Both the position numbers and the translations under genes were made by a program. Of a stretch of 22,222 nucleotides of DNA, positions 1 through 9,223 are shown piece by piece; the stretch's first letter is position 1; the number at the start of each line of letters is the position of its first letter. The notes below the pieces were generated by a model. The model ran no database searches. It was given only the letters and a program-made list of their open reading frames with translations, and was not told the DNA's origin. Source of the stretch: Botryllus schlosseri (lineage: Eukaryota > Chordata > Ascidiacea > Stolidobranchia > Styelidae); NCBI GenBank assembly GCA_000444245.1, contig ATSW01010416.1, positions 1 to 22,222 of the forward strand. Direction: 5' to 3'.

Positions 1-2381
1 CTAGCACAAAATAAAGGCACCCATCCAATGTGAATACATGCATAGAAAACGTAAGCGTATTTCAAACGATGATGCGTCGATGTTGCTGGGATGAAAGTCA
101 TCGTGTATCTGGCTGCAGCGTGCAGAGCAACTAGCGTAATGAGTAGACGGTAACGTAGTTGTGTGAGGGTCCGTCAGCTTGGGACATTGAGTGTAGATGT
201 GATGTGCGTACCGTACAGTGCAGTGTAGGGGTTTTATACAATTAACAGCCTCAACTGGAAGCTAATTGTAGAAGATTGGTATTTCTTCCAGGCTTAGAAC
301 AGTATCAGTGTTTTTCCGGTTATGACGACTTCCATAACGAATCAACAGAGCCTACGTTACGTGAAAATGAACTGGCCCGAATTTTGAGCTTGGTTAGTGA
401 TATAGAAATGTTAATTGCCATGAATCCCCTCGCCTGACAATTCTTTTCAGTGCAGTCCGGCAGTATTCAGCTTTCCGCGACCCCGCGACCCAATTTCATC
501 CGCTGGGCTTAAATCTGGCGTGACAACCGATATATAATAGAATATATTCAAGCCTGCTTGTGAACCGGTGCAGTGTTTGAAGGGATATGGGTCGGGTGTG
601 AATATCAACAGCGAAGCGTGTCTTTTGCGTAGCAATGTAAGTAATTATTTCGCAGGCCGATTATTCGTATGGTACTCTAGTTCCAATTAAAATGAAGTCA
701 ATCTGCCTGCTTGTGATATTCGTGCCTTCTGTAAGCAAATGCCTGCCTAGAAATAACAGAAATTACTCGATTGACAATTAGACAATAGACATCCATGTCG
801 ATTTGAACGCTGGCGTGTGTTCGTAATCTGTGAAGAGAATTCCGTTATCGTTGATTCGTATGTTTTATTTATGTTGTTGTCATGTCCATCAATCTGCCTA
901 TAATAAGCACAATACCGACCCGGTATTCGTGGTGTAAATGGTTGACTAACAGGATCTAATAGTCTATTCCTAGTAATTTGCAATAAGTCGGCCTATTTCG
1001 CAGCGGTGAGTTACTATAGCGAAAGTATGGCCGCCAATAATAGACTAGGGCTAGTTTTCTGAATCTATGTATTACTGAACCGACGGAGTGAAATCCTTCA
1101 GATTCGTTTTGCTCCCGTGCTAACTTTTCACACAACATCAATTTGGGGGTATTATGCATGTCAAATGACAATTATGATCGGTTCGTAATCTTGAATTATA
1201 TTAGCGACTGTTAGGCTTACTGTTGAGTGTCGCTCCTTTAACCGTTGTATATGCGTTGAATTTGTACACCGGTATTTATGGTAATAATTGGATACCGGTA
1301 TTCATGGTTCCGCCTGGAATTCGGGGAGTTTGTCAGTTGCGAATATGATACATGACGCACTAAAAATATTACTACAAAGGTGTTCAATTGGGCAATGAGC
1401 GTGTGCGGTTCAGTGTTGGCAACTTTCCTTAGTACAGGATAAGATGTGGTAACCACTAACCAGATGTAAACGAGGACAGCGCGTGTATTTAGCTTTTGCC
1501 TTGAAGTTGTTGCAGTCTTGTAATGCACTCAATATCAATATCCTTTAGTTTTTACTGGCTATATCCCGAGACTCAGGTCGGCCTAGATTAGGCTTATATA
1601 ATACATATCGATGGTTGGGCCCCAAATCAAATTCCATAGCAGAGGAACAAAAATTGAGTCTAAAAATGTTTATAAATCGTGAGAAGCTCAGAAGAAGTTC
1701 TGAAACAGGCAAAACATTTTTCATGTAAAATATGAGCGACGAGGGAATACCGCAATATTATTGTTGGATTATAGAGGTAACGAATGTAATAAGTGTGGAT
1801 CTTACGGAACCGATACGCCGCAGGTCTGACGTAGTCCAGGATCTGGCATTGATAAGATTTTTGACGTACTCGTAAATCTACGATGTCTTGAACAGACCGA
1901 AATTATGTGTTTACCCGTATGTGTCATGTGAAATACTATATCTTGATATGCGCACAGCGTGATACAAGCTGGTGATACCAAACAAGCACTGCGGGGTTTC
2001 TTCACTCCTTACGTTGGGGCGATTTTGAAAGCCAGTCGCCAATGGAAATCGTCCTTTCAATATAGTAATTTACATTTCGCCGCATCATCTAGTTGACATC
2101 TATCGCTCATAGAAACGGGTCAAGCTGGGATAATCCGAAAACGAAATATCGCGAATGGGCCCAGTATACTTTTGAACGCTCTCTTATTCGAATTGTCATG
2201 CCGGTGACGTCATATTTTGTGATACGATTGTTGATATACAATGTTCTTTCCAATTCTCTACTAGTTGCTGACGATTAGACGCGACGGGTGTCAGCCGAAA
2301 ATGTTCGGGTTCATTTTAATATTAATACACTAATCAATTATATATTGAAGTTCTGTACCTCCAATAAACTCTTCAAGTATA
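1..2381. other. Gene-free stretch
   Basis: I see no supported gene here. The open frames are short, mutually overlapping and on both strands, and none has a recognisable motif or a repeat-family match elsewhere in the window. The only local structure is a 15-bp motif of the form CCGGTATTYRTGGT seen three times on the + strand (about 919-933, 1268-1282 and 1294-1308), the last two 26 bp apart. No tRNA- or rRNA-like structure was seen. Confidence 0.6.
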
Positions 2382-2389
2382 GTTTATCT

Positions 2390-2883
2390 CAGGGGCGGGC
2401 GACTTCTCCAGTCGGCAAGCCGGACATGGGGAAATAAAGTACTTGCCGGGCCGGATTCCTGAATCGTTACATTAATTGCGTATTTACCCACATGCAGAAG
2501 AAATGAATCGTATTTGATGTTAATTTTGAGCGTAGAGCATAGAGACCGAAAACAGTAGTCAATGAATTTATTAAAGCAATGTACTTCAATAGCTGTTCAA
2601 GTCAATAAGGCAATCTGGTCCATCAAAGCTGTCAACACGTTCTTTGAACTCTGGCTGCATTTTGGACGTGCAAACCCTTAGTAAAGACTGTGGACATAAG
2701 TTAGATTGGAACGCGGCTTTGTCTTGTAAATGTTCATGGTCGAAAATGTTTGCACGTAAATGCATGTATATTTGGGTCGTGGGCCACATTATCATGTAAG
2801 ACTGGAAGCTGTCCGCGGGTCGCTCAAAATCCCGCCCCGGGCCGCTCAAAATCCTGTCGCGAGCCGTATGTTACCCGCCCTTG
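2390..2883 (-). mobile_element. Short hAT-type element, internally deleted
   Basis: The ends form an imperfect terminal inverted repeat: the left end starts CAGGGGCGGGCGAC and the reverse complement of the right end starts CAAGGGCGGGTAAC. Inside the right end lie repeated CGCTCAAAATCC-like units and GGCCCG-rich sequence typical of hAT subterminal regions. The left 400 bp is alignable with the left part of the larger element at 17985-21938 (shared GTACTTGSCGGGCCGGAT, ACCGAAAACAG, GAACTCTGGCTGCAT blocks), so both are one family. This copy keeps only the 3' end of a transposase reading frame joined to the 5' terminus. No clean 8-bp target duplication was found; the left flank is GTTTATCT, one base different from the target duplication of the larger copy. 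Confidence 0.7.
2586..2849 (-). pseudogene. hAT transposase 3'-end remnant
   Basis: This 87-codon open frame on the minus strand sits inside the 2390-2883 element and reaches into its terminal repeat, so its N-terminal part is not native coding sequence. The C-terminal half aligns with broken frames at the same place in the larger copy: HEHLQDKAAF here against HEH-RDNAAF there, and CLIDLNSY here against CLVDFNSYC there, followed by the stop. Transposase C-termini in the hAT group are the likely source, because the upstream part preserved only in the larger copy has the hAT dimerisation signature. It is a fragment and not a working gene. Confidence 0.45.
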
Positions 2884-2891
2884 CTTCATTT

Positions 2892-5180
2892 AGACTAGAG
2901 TATAGAACCGGCGATTGACAACTTTCACCCCCGTGGGGATACACGAAGATTCCTAAAGGACGGAGAGGGGGCGGGATGGATTGGCCGGGCCCTACAGGTC
3001 GAATACAGATTCCACGGTGGGTGTGCCCGTACAAGCACATGCATGTACGAGTTACCGGCATTCTAAAACAACAATTGGAAGAAAACGTTAACATTTTAAT
3101 ACAGACGTAAGCACGCAGTCTCCCGAGCGGCGCTCGTTTTATCTCGCTAACTTCGACTTGTACAAACTACTAATCTAGTTAGTTAAAGGTCAGCTAAATG
3201 CTGATTTTTGAAGTAGTTTTAGTTCTAGATACTCATTTGACAGAAATTACTTGCCAAACAACTAGAAAACACATGTGTTCGCTTGGCGTGATTCGTGATA
3301 GCGGTGTTCGGTTGTGATGTTTTTGCCGCCATTGCTAGCTGAGAGTCATGGCACTACTACAAGTGGCGTAGCCAGGGAGTGGGTTTTGGGTGTCGAAACT
3401 GTGGTACTCCTAATTCCGTCCTCTTGAAATGCCGATGGTAGCTCCAATATCACTTGTCTCAATTGCAATTCCCTAATTCGTCTCCAGTGCCGATTAGCTT
3501 TGGAAGTGTATCGCAGTTTGTTGTCTTTCAGTTCGTTAGTTCGTTGTTGATTTTTAAAGGTCCAGTTCTAGATGGGGTTTTTGAAAAGTGTGTAGCTCTA
3601 GTTCTAGTACATTTTAAAAATCTGGTAGTTTCTACGAGTCTGGCTAGCGTACCACGTTGATTCATCACGAATGCGTTCCCGGAAGGAACACAGATTCCAT
3701 CACACATACATTGAACCAAAATCATAATGGATGTATTCCGCAGATGGTTTGAAATTGCGATATTTGTCTCAAACATCTTTTCAAAAATCTGGATAAAATT
3801 GGGGTGAAATCAAAAATCCCCGGGAAGCACTACAACCCACCCCCTCACAATCTGTCATATTGAATATTTGAGCTACCACCTACCACTAATATTTGCATCA
3901 ATACAGACATATCGCACGCCTTGAAATCATAATTAAGGATTGCACGGTGCGTTGATTGGTCGGATGGCGAAGCAGACATGACGGCGCCTGTATGAAATGC
4001 TGTTCTCAAATCCACATTGTTTTCCTAATCATCGAAGAGAAGTAACTGCTGTTGAAGTGACATTCGCATTTCAAATTACTAACGTAGTTAACATTCACGA
4101 ATGCTGGGTAACTTGATGCAGTTAAAATACAGGCTTGTTGCGCAACGTTGTAATCACCGATGAACTAGTGAATTGAGCAGTGGTGGAGTTAACCTAATGA
4201 TATCAGTTCATAATTTTCTCTGTCGCTGAAGTTATTATCCAGGTATGCATGTAGGAACTGACTGAACAATACGCCTAAAAGAGCATTTGGGTTATGGCTA
4301 TCCTGGCTCGCGCAGCAGTAGATGTACCTTGAAATCTGTGCATGTGCAATATGCATGCACGTTGAACGCCTCAGTATTCGTTAGTGGTGATCGTGGTTGG
4401 CCTCTCCTATGCGATGGTTAGGTATAGACAACATGGCTTATGAAATAGTATTAACGACACCACGAAACCTCAGTGATGCCATACAGAGTTAATCAAAGTG
4501 ACCCCTTTGCTTCCTTCTGGAAACGCCCCTGGAGCTCGCGCAACCTGAAGATAAATTATCGGTATATGATTGGTTTTAGGTGAAGTGTGTACCAGTTAGG
4601 AAAGTCTATCTTATAGTCGGCAGTCATCAAATACCTAAGTAAAAACAAACCGACTATAGAAAACATGACTGTTAGCAACTTGGTAAGCCCTAATGCTCTA
4701 GTCTATTATGTCTTATTTACGTAATGCTTACCCGGGGCCCGGCTTACCTGAAGCGACCTTGCTCACCATAGTAATTGAAAACTTGATGCATAGCCTGGAA
4801 GTTGGAGTTTATCAACGACTCATCGTGTATGGCTTGTCTTTATTACTCTGTTGGTCACTGCTATTATTTTTGTGTATGCGTTGTTGTTTGTGATATTCAT
4901 GGTGTTTGTCGACTACTGTGGTGATTTACACCAGGTCAATTTTCTTCATTTTTATTCCGTAGCTGCCGACCGCTTGTAGCACAGCCCACTTCTAGGCTTT
5001 CATATGACATCGCTTACATGAGATGGCGTGTTTTGTTATTATTGAGATTTATACGTCGGTTAAGCTTTCTCTGTGACTACGCAATGCGCATCCATACGGT
5101 GGTCAGAGTCGCTAACGTGAACCGTTGTATTTTAACAGCGTAGTAAAGGCGTCGCACTAGCAGTATTATTCATTGCGATC
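2892..5180. other. Gene-poor stretch with possible old repeat end
   Basis: No supported gene. At 3366-3380 the text GGCGTAGCCAGGGAG resembles the terminal repeat of hAT elements such as the one at 15674-16803, but I could not find a matching right end with confidence. A + strand frame at 4708-4893 ends in a hydrophobic stretch, but it has no homologue in the window and no gene-like context. A pyrimidine-ending TTTTAACAG at about 5131-5139 could be a splice acceptor 42 nt upstream of the gene that follows. Confidence 0.4.
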
Positions 5181-5546
5181 ATGTCTCAAGAAATCTATCT
5201 GAGACCGTCAGAGATCCGATTCAGCCAAGACCTGATCAACGCAACCTTCCACAACGGCGACGACGTCAACGAAGTCGCGGACATGATGTCCGAAGGTGAC
5301 TACAGGATGCACGAGCTGCCCGTCGTGGAAGTGTTCGTCAAGGACGGCAAATTGTACACGAGAAATAACAGAATGTTGTACGTTTACCGGGTGGCGGAAT
5401 TTCGCGAGTCTATCGGACGCGTGCCGGTGGCCGTAGTGCGGATGAGAGCCAGAGACAAGTTCACGACTACAAACGACGGTCTTTCGATACGGATACGCGG
5501 CGGAACTACTCTGCACCACCACTGCCCTGCGTGTCTGCCGTACTGA
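5181..5546 (+). CDS. Small protein resembling the ParB/sulfiredoxin-like domain family
   Basis: This 121-residue intronless frame starts at the first ATG, in the context ATCATGTC. Residues about 6-20 (YLRPSEIRFSQDLIN), 47-73 (a beta-rich stretch with VFVKDGKLYT followed by NNRMLYVYRVAEF) and 93-107 (KFTTTNDGLSIRIRG) resemble short eukaryotic proteins that I recall as having a ParB/sulfiredoxin-like fold. In those the second block usually reads DNRRL; here it is NNRML, so the first Asp and the second Arg of that motif are changed. After the domain comes a short tail with HHHCPAC. The biochemical role of these eukaryotic proteins is not known to me; the fold is related to DNA-binding and nucleotide-using domains. 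Codons are strongly C-ending (ATC AAC, TTC CAC AAC GGC GAC GAC GTC AAC), making an island of higher GC in AT-rich surroundings. It lies 1.1 kb upstream of the SUMO-like array on the same strand. The coding call is firm, the family call moderate. Confidence 0.7.
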   Translation: MSQEIYLRPSEIRFSQDLINATFHNGDDVNEVADMMSEGDYRMHELPVVEVFVKDGKLYTRNNRMLYVYRVAEFRESIGRVPVAVVRMRARDKFTTTNDGLSIRIRGGTTLHHHCPACLPY

Positions 5547-6584
5547 ATATTGATGTTAGTTCGCGGATAACTGACACTTTAAACGGAGTTTCCTATTTGA
5601 TTTTCCATAACACAGTCTGATCGGGCCTTGCAATTTTACGATCAAAGTTCGTTGCTTTTTACTAATCGCTGCCGCCCTGCTCAATGCACTTTGCATTGGT
5701 ATTAGAGCCATTTCCTTACGATTTTAACGTCGGATTTCGTTGTTATTTCATCACGAGCTCTTCTCGACAGCTCTACAGTATAAGAGCTGTGAAAAGTGAG
5801 TGTAAAAGAGCTGCATTTGCCACATGTCCATCATAACGTAGGTTGCAAATCAGTCCTTCTGTACTTTCTGATATCGAACTGTACTCTTACACCTGTTCCA
5901 ATGGGTGAGAGAATGTGTCAAATACACTATATCTCGTTGATGTATTAGGCTCTGTGTACGCGTAAGGGTATTTTCGGCCCTTCGTTTGTACACGAAACAC
6001 AATTCACACCACAGCTGGGATATATCTCCACAAGGCTTAGTGTGTTTGACAGGTTTTTGTCCACTGGAATAGCTGTGAAAGCTAAATGTTTTACATGAAA
6101 GTCTGATTTCCAGCCTAAGATATGGTCAAAATTGGCGAACTACCGAATTTTCGTTGCCAGTGTGCAATGTGTATGTTCCATGATCCAGTTTACATCGCGA
6201 GATGGTAATGCTAACGTAGGCTGTCTCCGATGTCAATGATTGAACGCCATGCACGATCCGATATTGGATTCGTTGCTTGTGACGACACAGCTTTTATATG
6301 TTTATTATAAGTCTATCGAATGATTTGCTAGATTACGCATATCGCACTGCCAGACGTACGACCGACCAGTCGACCATGCATGGTAGATTCCAAACGCCAC
6401 AGTCTGGTTCTTGAAGTCTGCAACAGTTGGCGGGGGTCTGTGATCTTTTTAAGTCATTCTGCCTGCGCGTAAGTTCCTGTTTAGGCCTATATTTCTGATC
6501 ATGCTTGTATAGGTTAGTACAATGCAGATATTTAACTTGCTTAATCCGTGCCATTTCCTCAGCTGTTCTCTGCCATGAACTATT
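5547..6584. other. Intergenic stretch, no gene seen
   Basis: No supported gene between the ParB-like gene and SUMO-like copy D. One small perfect hairpin occurs near 5770-5795 (ACAGCTCT pairing with AGAGCTGT), surrounded by extra AGAGCT copies; I see no known RNA family in it. The minus-strand frame at 6333-6719 overlaps the conserved leader and start of copy D and is taken as a shadow. Confidence 0.5.
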
Positions 6585-6604
6585 CGTTCTTTTCAATTTT
6601 TCAG
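6585..6604 (+). promoter_or_regulatory. Conserved 3' splice acceptor ahead of SUMO-like copy D
   Basis: A pyrimidine-rich run ends TTTTTCAG/ATTTACT 80 nt before the start codon. The same arrangement occurs in copies C, A and B at 81, 82 and 84 nt, followed each time by related sequence (ATY..TTTACTT....CGCT). It could be the acceptor of a 5'-leader intron or a spliced-leader acceptor; a matching donor was not identified. Confidence 0.6.
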
Positions 6605-6684
6605 ATTTACTATACGCTGCATACACTGTACCAGTATACGTACGTACTCCGCTGGCGTATTTCGCATTGCAGATCCGTGCTGGC

Positions 6685-6963
6685 ATGGGGAAAGTATTGA
6701 AGTCTGGAATGATCACCATTCAATTGCATTTATTTCGGGAAGGGCTTGTCGGGCAGAATTCCATCACAACCTACGTAGTTGAACGTGACGCGAGAATGAG
6801 AGGAATTATGGCAGACTATTGCCGACGAAAGAACTTGAATATCGACGATGCCCGTTTCAGACTAGTGTTGCAAGGGCACCGTATTCGTGGCCGCGACACA
6901 CCGCATACACTTGGAATCGAAAATGGATGCATACTTCACGTGTTTACCCGTATGGTCGATTAG
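6685..6963 (+). CDS. SUMO-like protein, copy D, lacks terminal Gly-Gly
   Basis: This 92-residue ubiquitin-fold protein belongs to the SUMO branch: ADYCRRKN, RDTPHTLGIENG and ILHVF line up with the AYCERQ, DTP..L.MED and IDVF blocks of animal SUMO. The frame stays open upstream to an ATG at 6505. I chose 6685 because the other copies start at the equivalent place and a conserved splice-acceptor-like site lies at 6602-6604, inside the longer frame. Two features set it apart. The strand before the GxRI loop reads RFRLVLQGHRI, two residues longer than its siblings (RFQFDGERI type). The chain ends HVFTRMVD, stopping where the second glycine of Gly-Gly should be, so it should not be a substrate for E1 activation. 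It is the most diverged copy, and its 3' flank shows no clear match to the flanks of A and B. It may be a non-conjugated, SUMO-domain-only protein or a copy losing function; an open frame of full length favours the former slightly. Confidence 0.65.
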   Translation: MGKVLKSGMITIQLHLFREGLVGQNSITTYVVERDARMRGIMADYCRRKNLNIDDARFRLVLQGHRIRGRDTPHTLGIENGCILHVFTRMVD

Positions 6964-7810
6964 GCATCCCGGCAATGGAGACGGAATCGGCATTTGCAAT
7001 CATGCTATCTGCAACGGATGAGGACGTAATGCGATAATATTTGATCTCTGAAATGGAAAAAACTAAGCACGTCACTAATCACTCGTCTCTCTTATATTTA
7101 TGCGTTCTTTCTGAATATTTTCTATGTCATTTGACACTAAAGCAGCACCCATTTTAGTGCATCCAGAACTGGTTCGTGATCTTGCAACTAGGGTTAGGGA
7201 TATTCATTGTGTCAAAACTTGAACAAATCACTGGGTGTTCAAAACGCACCACTATTAACTTACTCACGTTTCAGAACTTGCTACTAGAACTAGAACTGCT
7301 ATAACAACAGTAGTAATTTGACAGTCACCTAACTATAGTTGTAGTTTCTACACGTCTGATTGTGTCTCATAGTCGGGCGACCTGAAATATGTCTCCTGGC
7401 CGCAGACTTGGAAAACTAATTATAGTGGTATAATGAGACTAATTAGGGAGAAATGCCTGTAATCTAATTATAGTGTACTTCGTAAAATGTTTATTTGTTC
7501 TAATTCTATTTCTAATCCAATCCGTGAAATGTTTTTATGCTCTAATTTTAATGCTAATCTAATGTCTGGGTTTCCTGTAAATGCTACAGAACTGTATAGT
7601 GCGAAACGAGCCAAGCTTGCTGTAAAGACATTTGCTATTCTCATGCTCATGAGAAGGAACTAAGCTTCGATATTACCGATCTTGATTGTATGTCGAAGTT
7701 CCCCAAGTCACCCTGGCCGTGCAACCCGATCCAAACGAAACTTCGACCTGAATCATTCCTAGAACAATGTCAACCTGTCGATATGCATTTAATGTATATC
7801 GCTTATACAA
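6964..7810. other. Spacer between SUMO-like copies D and C
   Basis: No gene supported. The stretch has a cluster of AACTAGAACTAGAACTGC-like text near 7285-7302, and GTAGTTTCTACACGTCTG at 7341-7358 is close to GTAGTTTCTACGAGTCTG around 3624-3641. This suggests an unrecognised dispersed repeat. The remaining AT-rich sequence (7415-7670) has repeated CTAATT/TCTAAT words and no recognised feature. Confidence 0.4.
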
Positions 7811-7833
7811 GCGTCATATTATAATCGCAAACC
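7811..7833 (+). promoter_or_regulatory. Conserved upstream block, copy C
   Basis: The word GCGTCATATTATAATCGCAA followed by ACC recurs with two substitutions upstream of copies A (9081-9103) and B (16852-16874). It lies 38-51 nt before the splice-acceptor-like site. It may be a promoter element shared by the duplicated genes (TGCGTCA resembles a CRE/AP-1-type half site) or part of a transcribed leader. No equivalent was seen for copy D. Confidence 0.45.
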
Positions 7834-7861
7834 ACGGTTGCTCCCGCTTGTAACAGAACTA

Positions 7862-7884
7862 ATCTTTGCTTTCCAAATCCTCAG
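7862..7884 (+). promoter_or_regulatory. Conserved 3' splice acceptor ahead of SUMO-like copy C
   Basis: A pyrimidine-rich run ends CAAATCCTCAG/ATCATAAATTTACTTT 81 nt before the start codon, matching the same site in copies D, A and B. Confidence 0.6.
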
Positions 7885-7965
7885 ATCATAAATTTACTTT
7901 ACGCTACGCGCTCGATATACCACTGACTTATTTCGCGTCGCAAATCCGAGCTTCCACCAGCGGAC

Positions 7966-8307
7966 ATGGCGAAAGCTGTCAAACCGGTTGAAACGGATAT
8001 CTCCAAGCCGGGTAGCGCCAGGTTTGGAATTTGTTCCGCGTCGGACGGATCCATAACACACTACAATGTTGAGCGGTACTCGACTAAGATGGGCAAAATT
8101 ATGCGGGATTATTGCCAGAGAAAAAATATTGCCCTTGACAAAGTTCGCTTTGGATTCGACGGCGTGCGGATTACAGCCCGCGACACGCCCGACTCGCTTG
8201 GAATAGAAGACGGGGACTTGATCGATGTGTTTACCCTGCTAGAGGGGGGTTGTTTCTGCCTACTATGGCCTCTAATGTTCGATGTCTCGTGTCAGTATAC
8301 TATCTAA
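7966..8307 (+). CDS. SUMO-like modifier precursor, copy C
   Basis: This 113-residue protein has a SUMO-type ubiquitin fold at residues about 19-93, with RDYCQRKN, RFGFDGVRI, RDTPDSLGIEDGD and IDVF blocks in family order. The di-glycine at residues 94-95 is followed by an 18-residue tail, starting CFCLLWP, that a SUMO protease would have to remove before conjugation. The start is the ATG equivalent to that of copies A and B (MAKxxKPV in C and A). The upstream flank resembles that of A and B; the 3' flank matches a block in their flanks and the orphan fragment at 14340-14524. Compared with canonical SUMO it has VER where SUMO2 has IKR, and one extra residue before the helix that starts with IMRDYC. 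A lineage-specific SUMO paralogue is the likeliest reading. It could alternatively be an unprocessed SUMO-domain protein, since the residue at P4 is Leu and not the usual Gln. Confidence 0.8.
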   Translation: MAKAVKPVETDISKPGSARFGICSASDGSITHYNVERYSTKMGKIMRDYCQRKNIALDKVRFGFDGVRITARDTPDSLGIEDGDLIDVFTLLEGGCFCLLWPLMFDVSCQYTI

Positions 8308-8509
8308 TTATCACGGACTGCCTAAACGCGGATTGTGAACAGAAAAGGCGCTTTAACGATTCTAGTCGGTTCTTCAAGAGAATGTATTATCATTTCGACA
8401 TCTTCATGGTATTGGATATCTAGGTCTTTGTGCGAATTTTAGTCTAAAACGGACGTAAACTAAGAATACAGCGTGATGCGATAAGTATTCTGCGCACATC
8501 TATCTATAT

Positions 8510-8923
8510 CAGTGGTTTCCAACCGGTGGGGAATTCAATGGTTTGTGGTGGGAAATAGACGCTTTTGTTAAACACAATTTACAGGATAGTCTACATATGC
8601 GCTGTCACCGCTGCTCTGGATTGTATATATCGAAAATTATATTGCGGGTTGTTCACAAAAGCTAATTTGTAACTATGGACAACCAATGATGGCGTCACTA
8701 ACGCATCCAGATCGACCAGTATGACGTGATATAACGCTTTATGTTTACGTTTTATGTTGCAGTTATAGGCGATTGTCTTGCGTACTGGCGTGGTTGTGTG
8801 TCTCGTGTACTCACACAAGCATATAGCTGCTCCGTAATGACAAAAGATTTGGGTAGTAGTGGCGAATGAAGACTCGGAATAAATCTGAAGTGGGAATGAA
8901 GAAAAACAGGTTGGGAACCACTG
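8510..8923. mobile_element. Short hAT-type MITE with CAGTGGTTCCCAACC ends
   Basis: Left end CAGTGGTTTCCAACCGG and right end GGTTGGGAACCACTG form a terminal inverted repeat of the widespread CAGTGGTTCTCAACC type of non-autonomous hAT elements. It is 414 bp long with no recognisable transposase; the minus-strand frame crossing it has no hAT signature. The flanks (ATCTATAT left, AATAATGA right) do not match, so there is no target duplication. It lies exactly between the 3' flank of copy C and the 5' flank of copy A. Confidence 0.75.
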
Positions 8924-9080
8924 AATAATGAATATGATGTGTATTACGGGATCTTGCTCTTTTTGGTAGTATAAAGGTAACATATTTGAACTTTCTTAGC
9001 CATAACTTTCGCCCACATGTTCAAGTGCCAAATGCGACTAGGTCACGTGCTCATATGCCCACTGATTACGTTGCTTATGT

Positions 9081-9103
9081 GCGTCATATCACAATCGCAA
9101 ACC
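9081..9103 (+). promoter_or_regulatory. Conserved upstream block, copy A
   Basis: GCGTCATATCACAATCGCAA followed by ACC is identical in copy B (16852-16874) and differs at two positions in copy C, while sequence around it has diverged more. It lies 38 nt before the splice-acceptor-like site. Function not known. Confidence 0.45.
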
Positions 9104-9120
9104 GCGTTTTTTAAAAGTAT

Positions 9121-9141
9121 CTCTCTTTCCATATCTTTCAG
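9121..9141 (+). promoter_or_regulatory. Conserved 3' splice acceptor ahead of SUMO-like copy A
   Basis: The pyrimidine-rich run ends CATATCTTTCAG/ATCACTAATTTACTTT, 82 nt before the start codon. The distances in the four copies (80, 81, 82, 84) are not congruent modulo 3, so the intervening leader is untranslated even though the reading frame happens to stay open here. Confidence 0.6.
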
Positions 9142-9223
9142 ATCACTAATTTACTTTAAAGCTACACGCTCGGTGTACCGCTCACTTATTTTTCTTGAGA
9201 AATTCACTCTTCTTCCTGGGGAC

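Noticed and set aside
3366-3830. Possible hAT element starting GGCGTAGCCAGGG
   Set aside because: Only a left-end-like word was found; the supposed right side near 3815-3840 does not give a convincing inverted repeat or target duplication.
4708-4893. 61-codon + frame ending in a hydrophobic, membrane-like stretch
   Set aside because: No homology, no repeat in the window, ordinary length for chance, and AT-rich leucine codons readily give hydrophobic runs.
5208-5522. Long minus-strand frame opposite the ParB-like gene
   Set aside because: It is the antisense shadow of the GC-rich C-ending codons of the real gene and has no motif.
8591-8983. 130-codon minus frame across the CAGTGGTT MITE
   Set aside because: No hAT transposase signature; it runs out of the element into the flank of the next unit, so it is not a coding unit.
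9017-9223. N-terminal extension of SUMO-like copy A
   Set aside because: It crosses the conserved splice-acceptor-like site, and the other copies are not open in the same way (B has an in-frame TGA), so the extension is chance.
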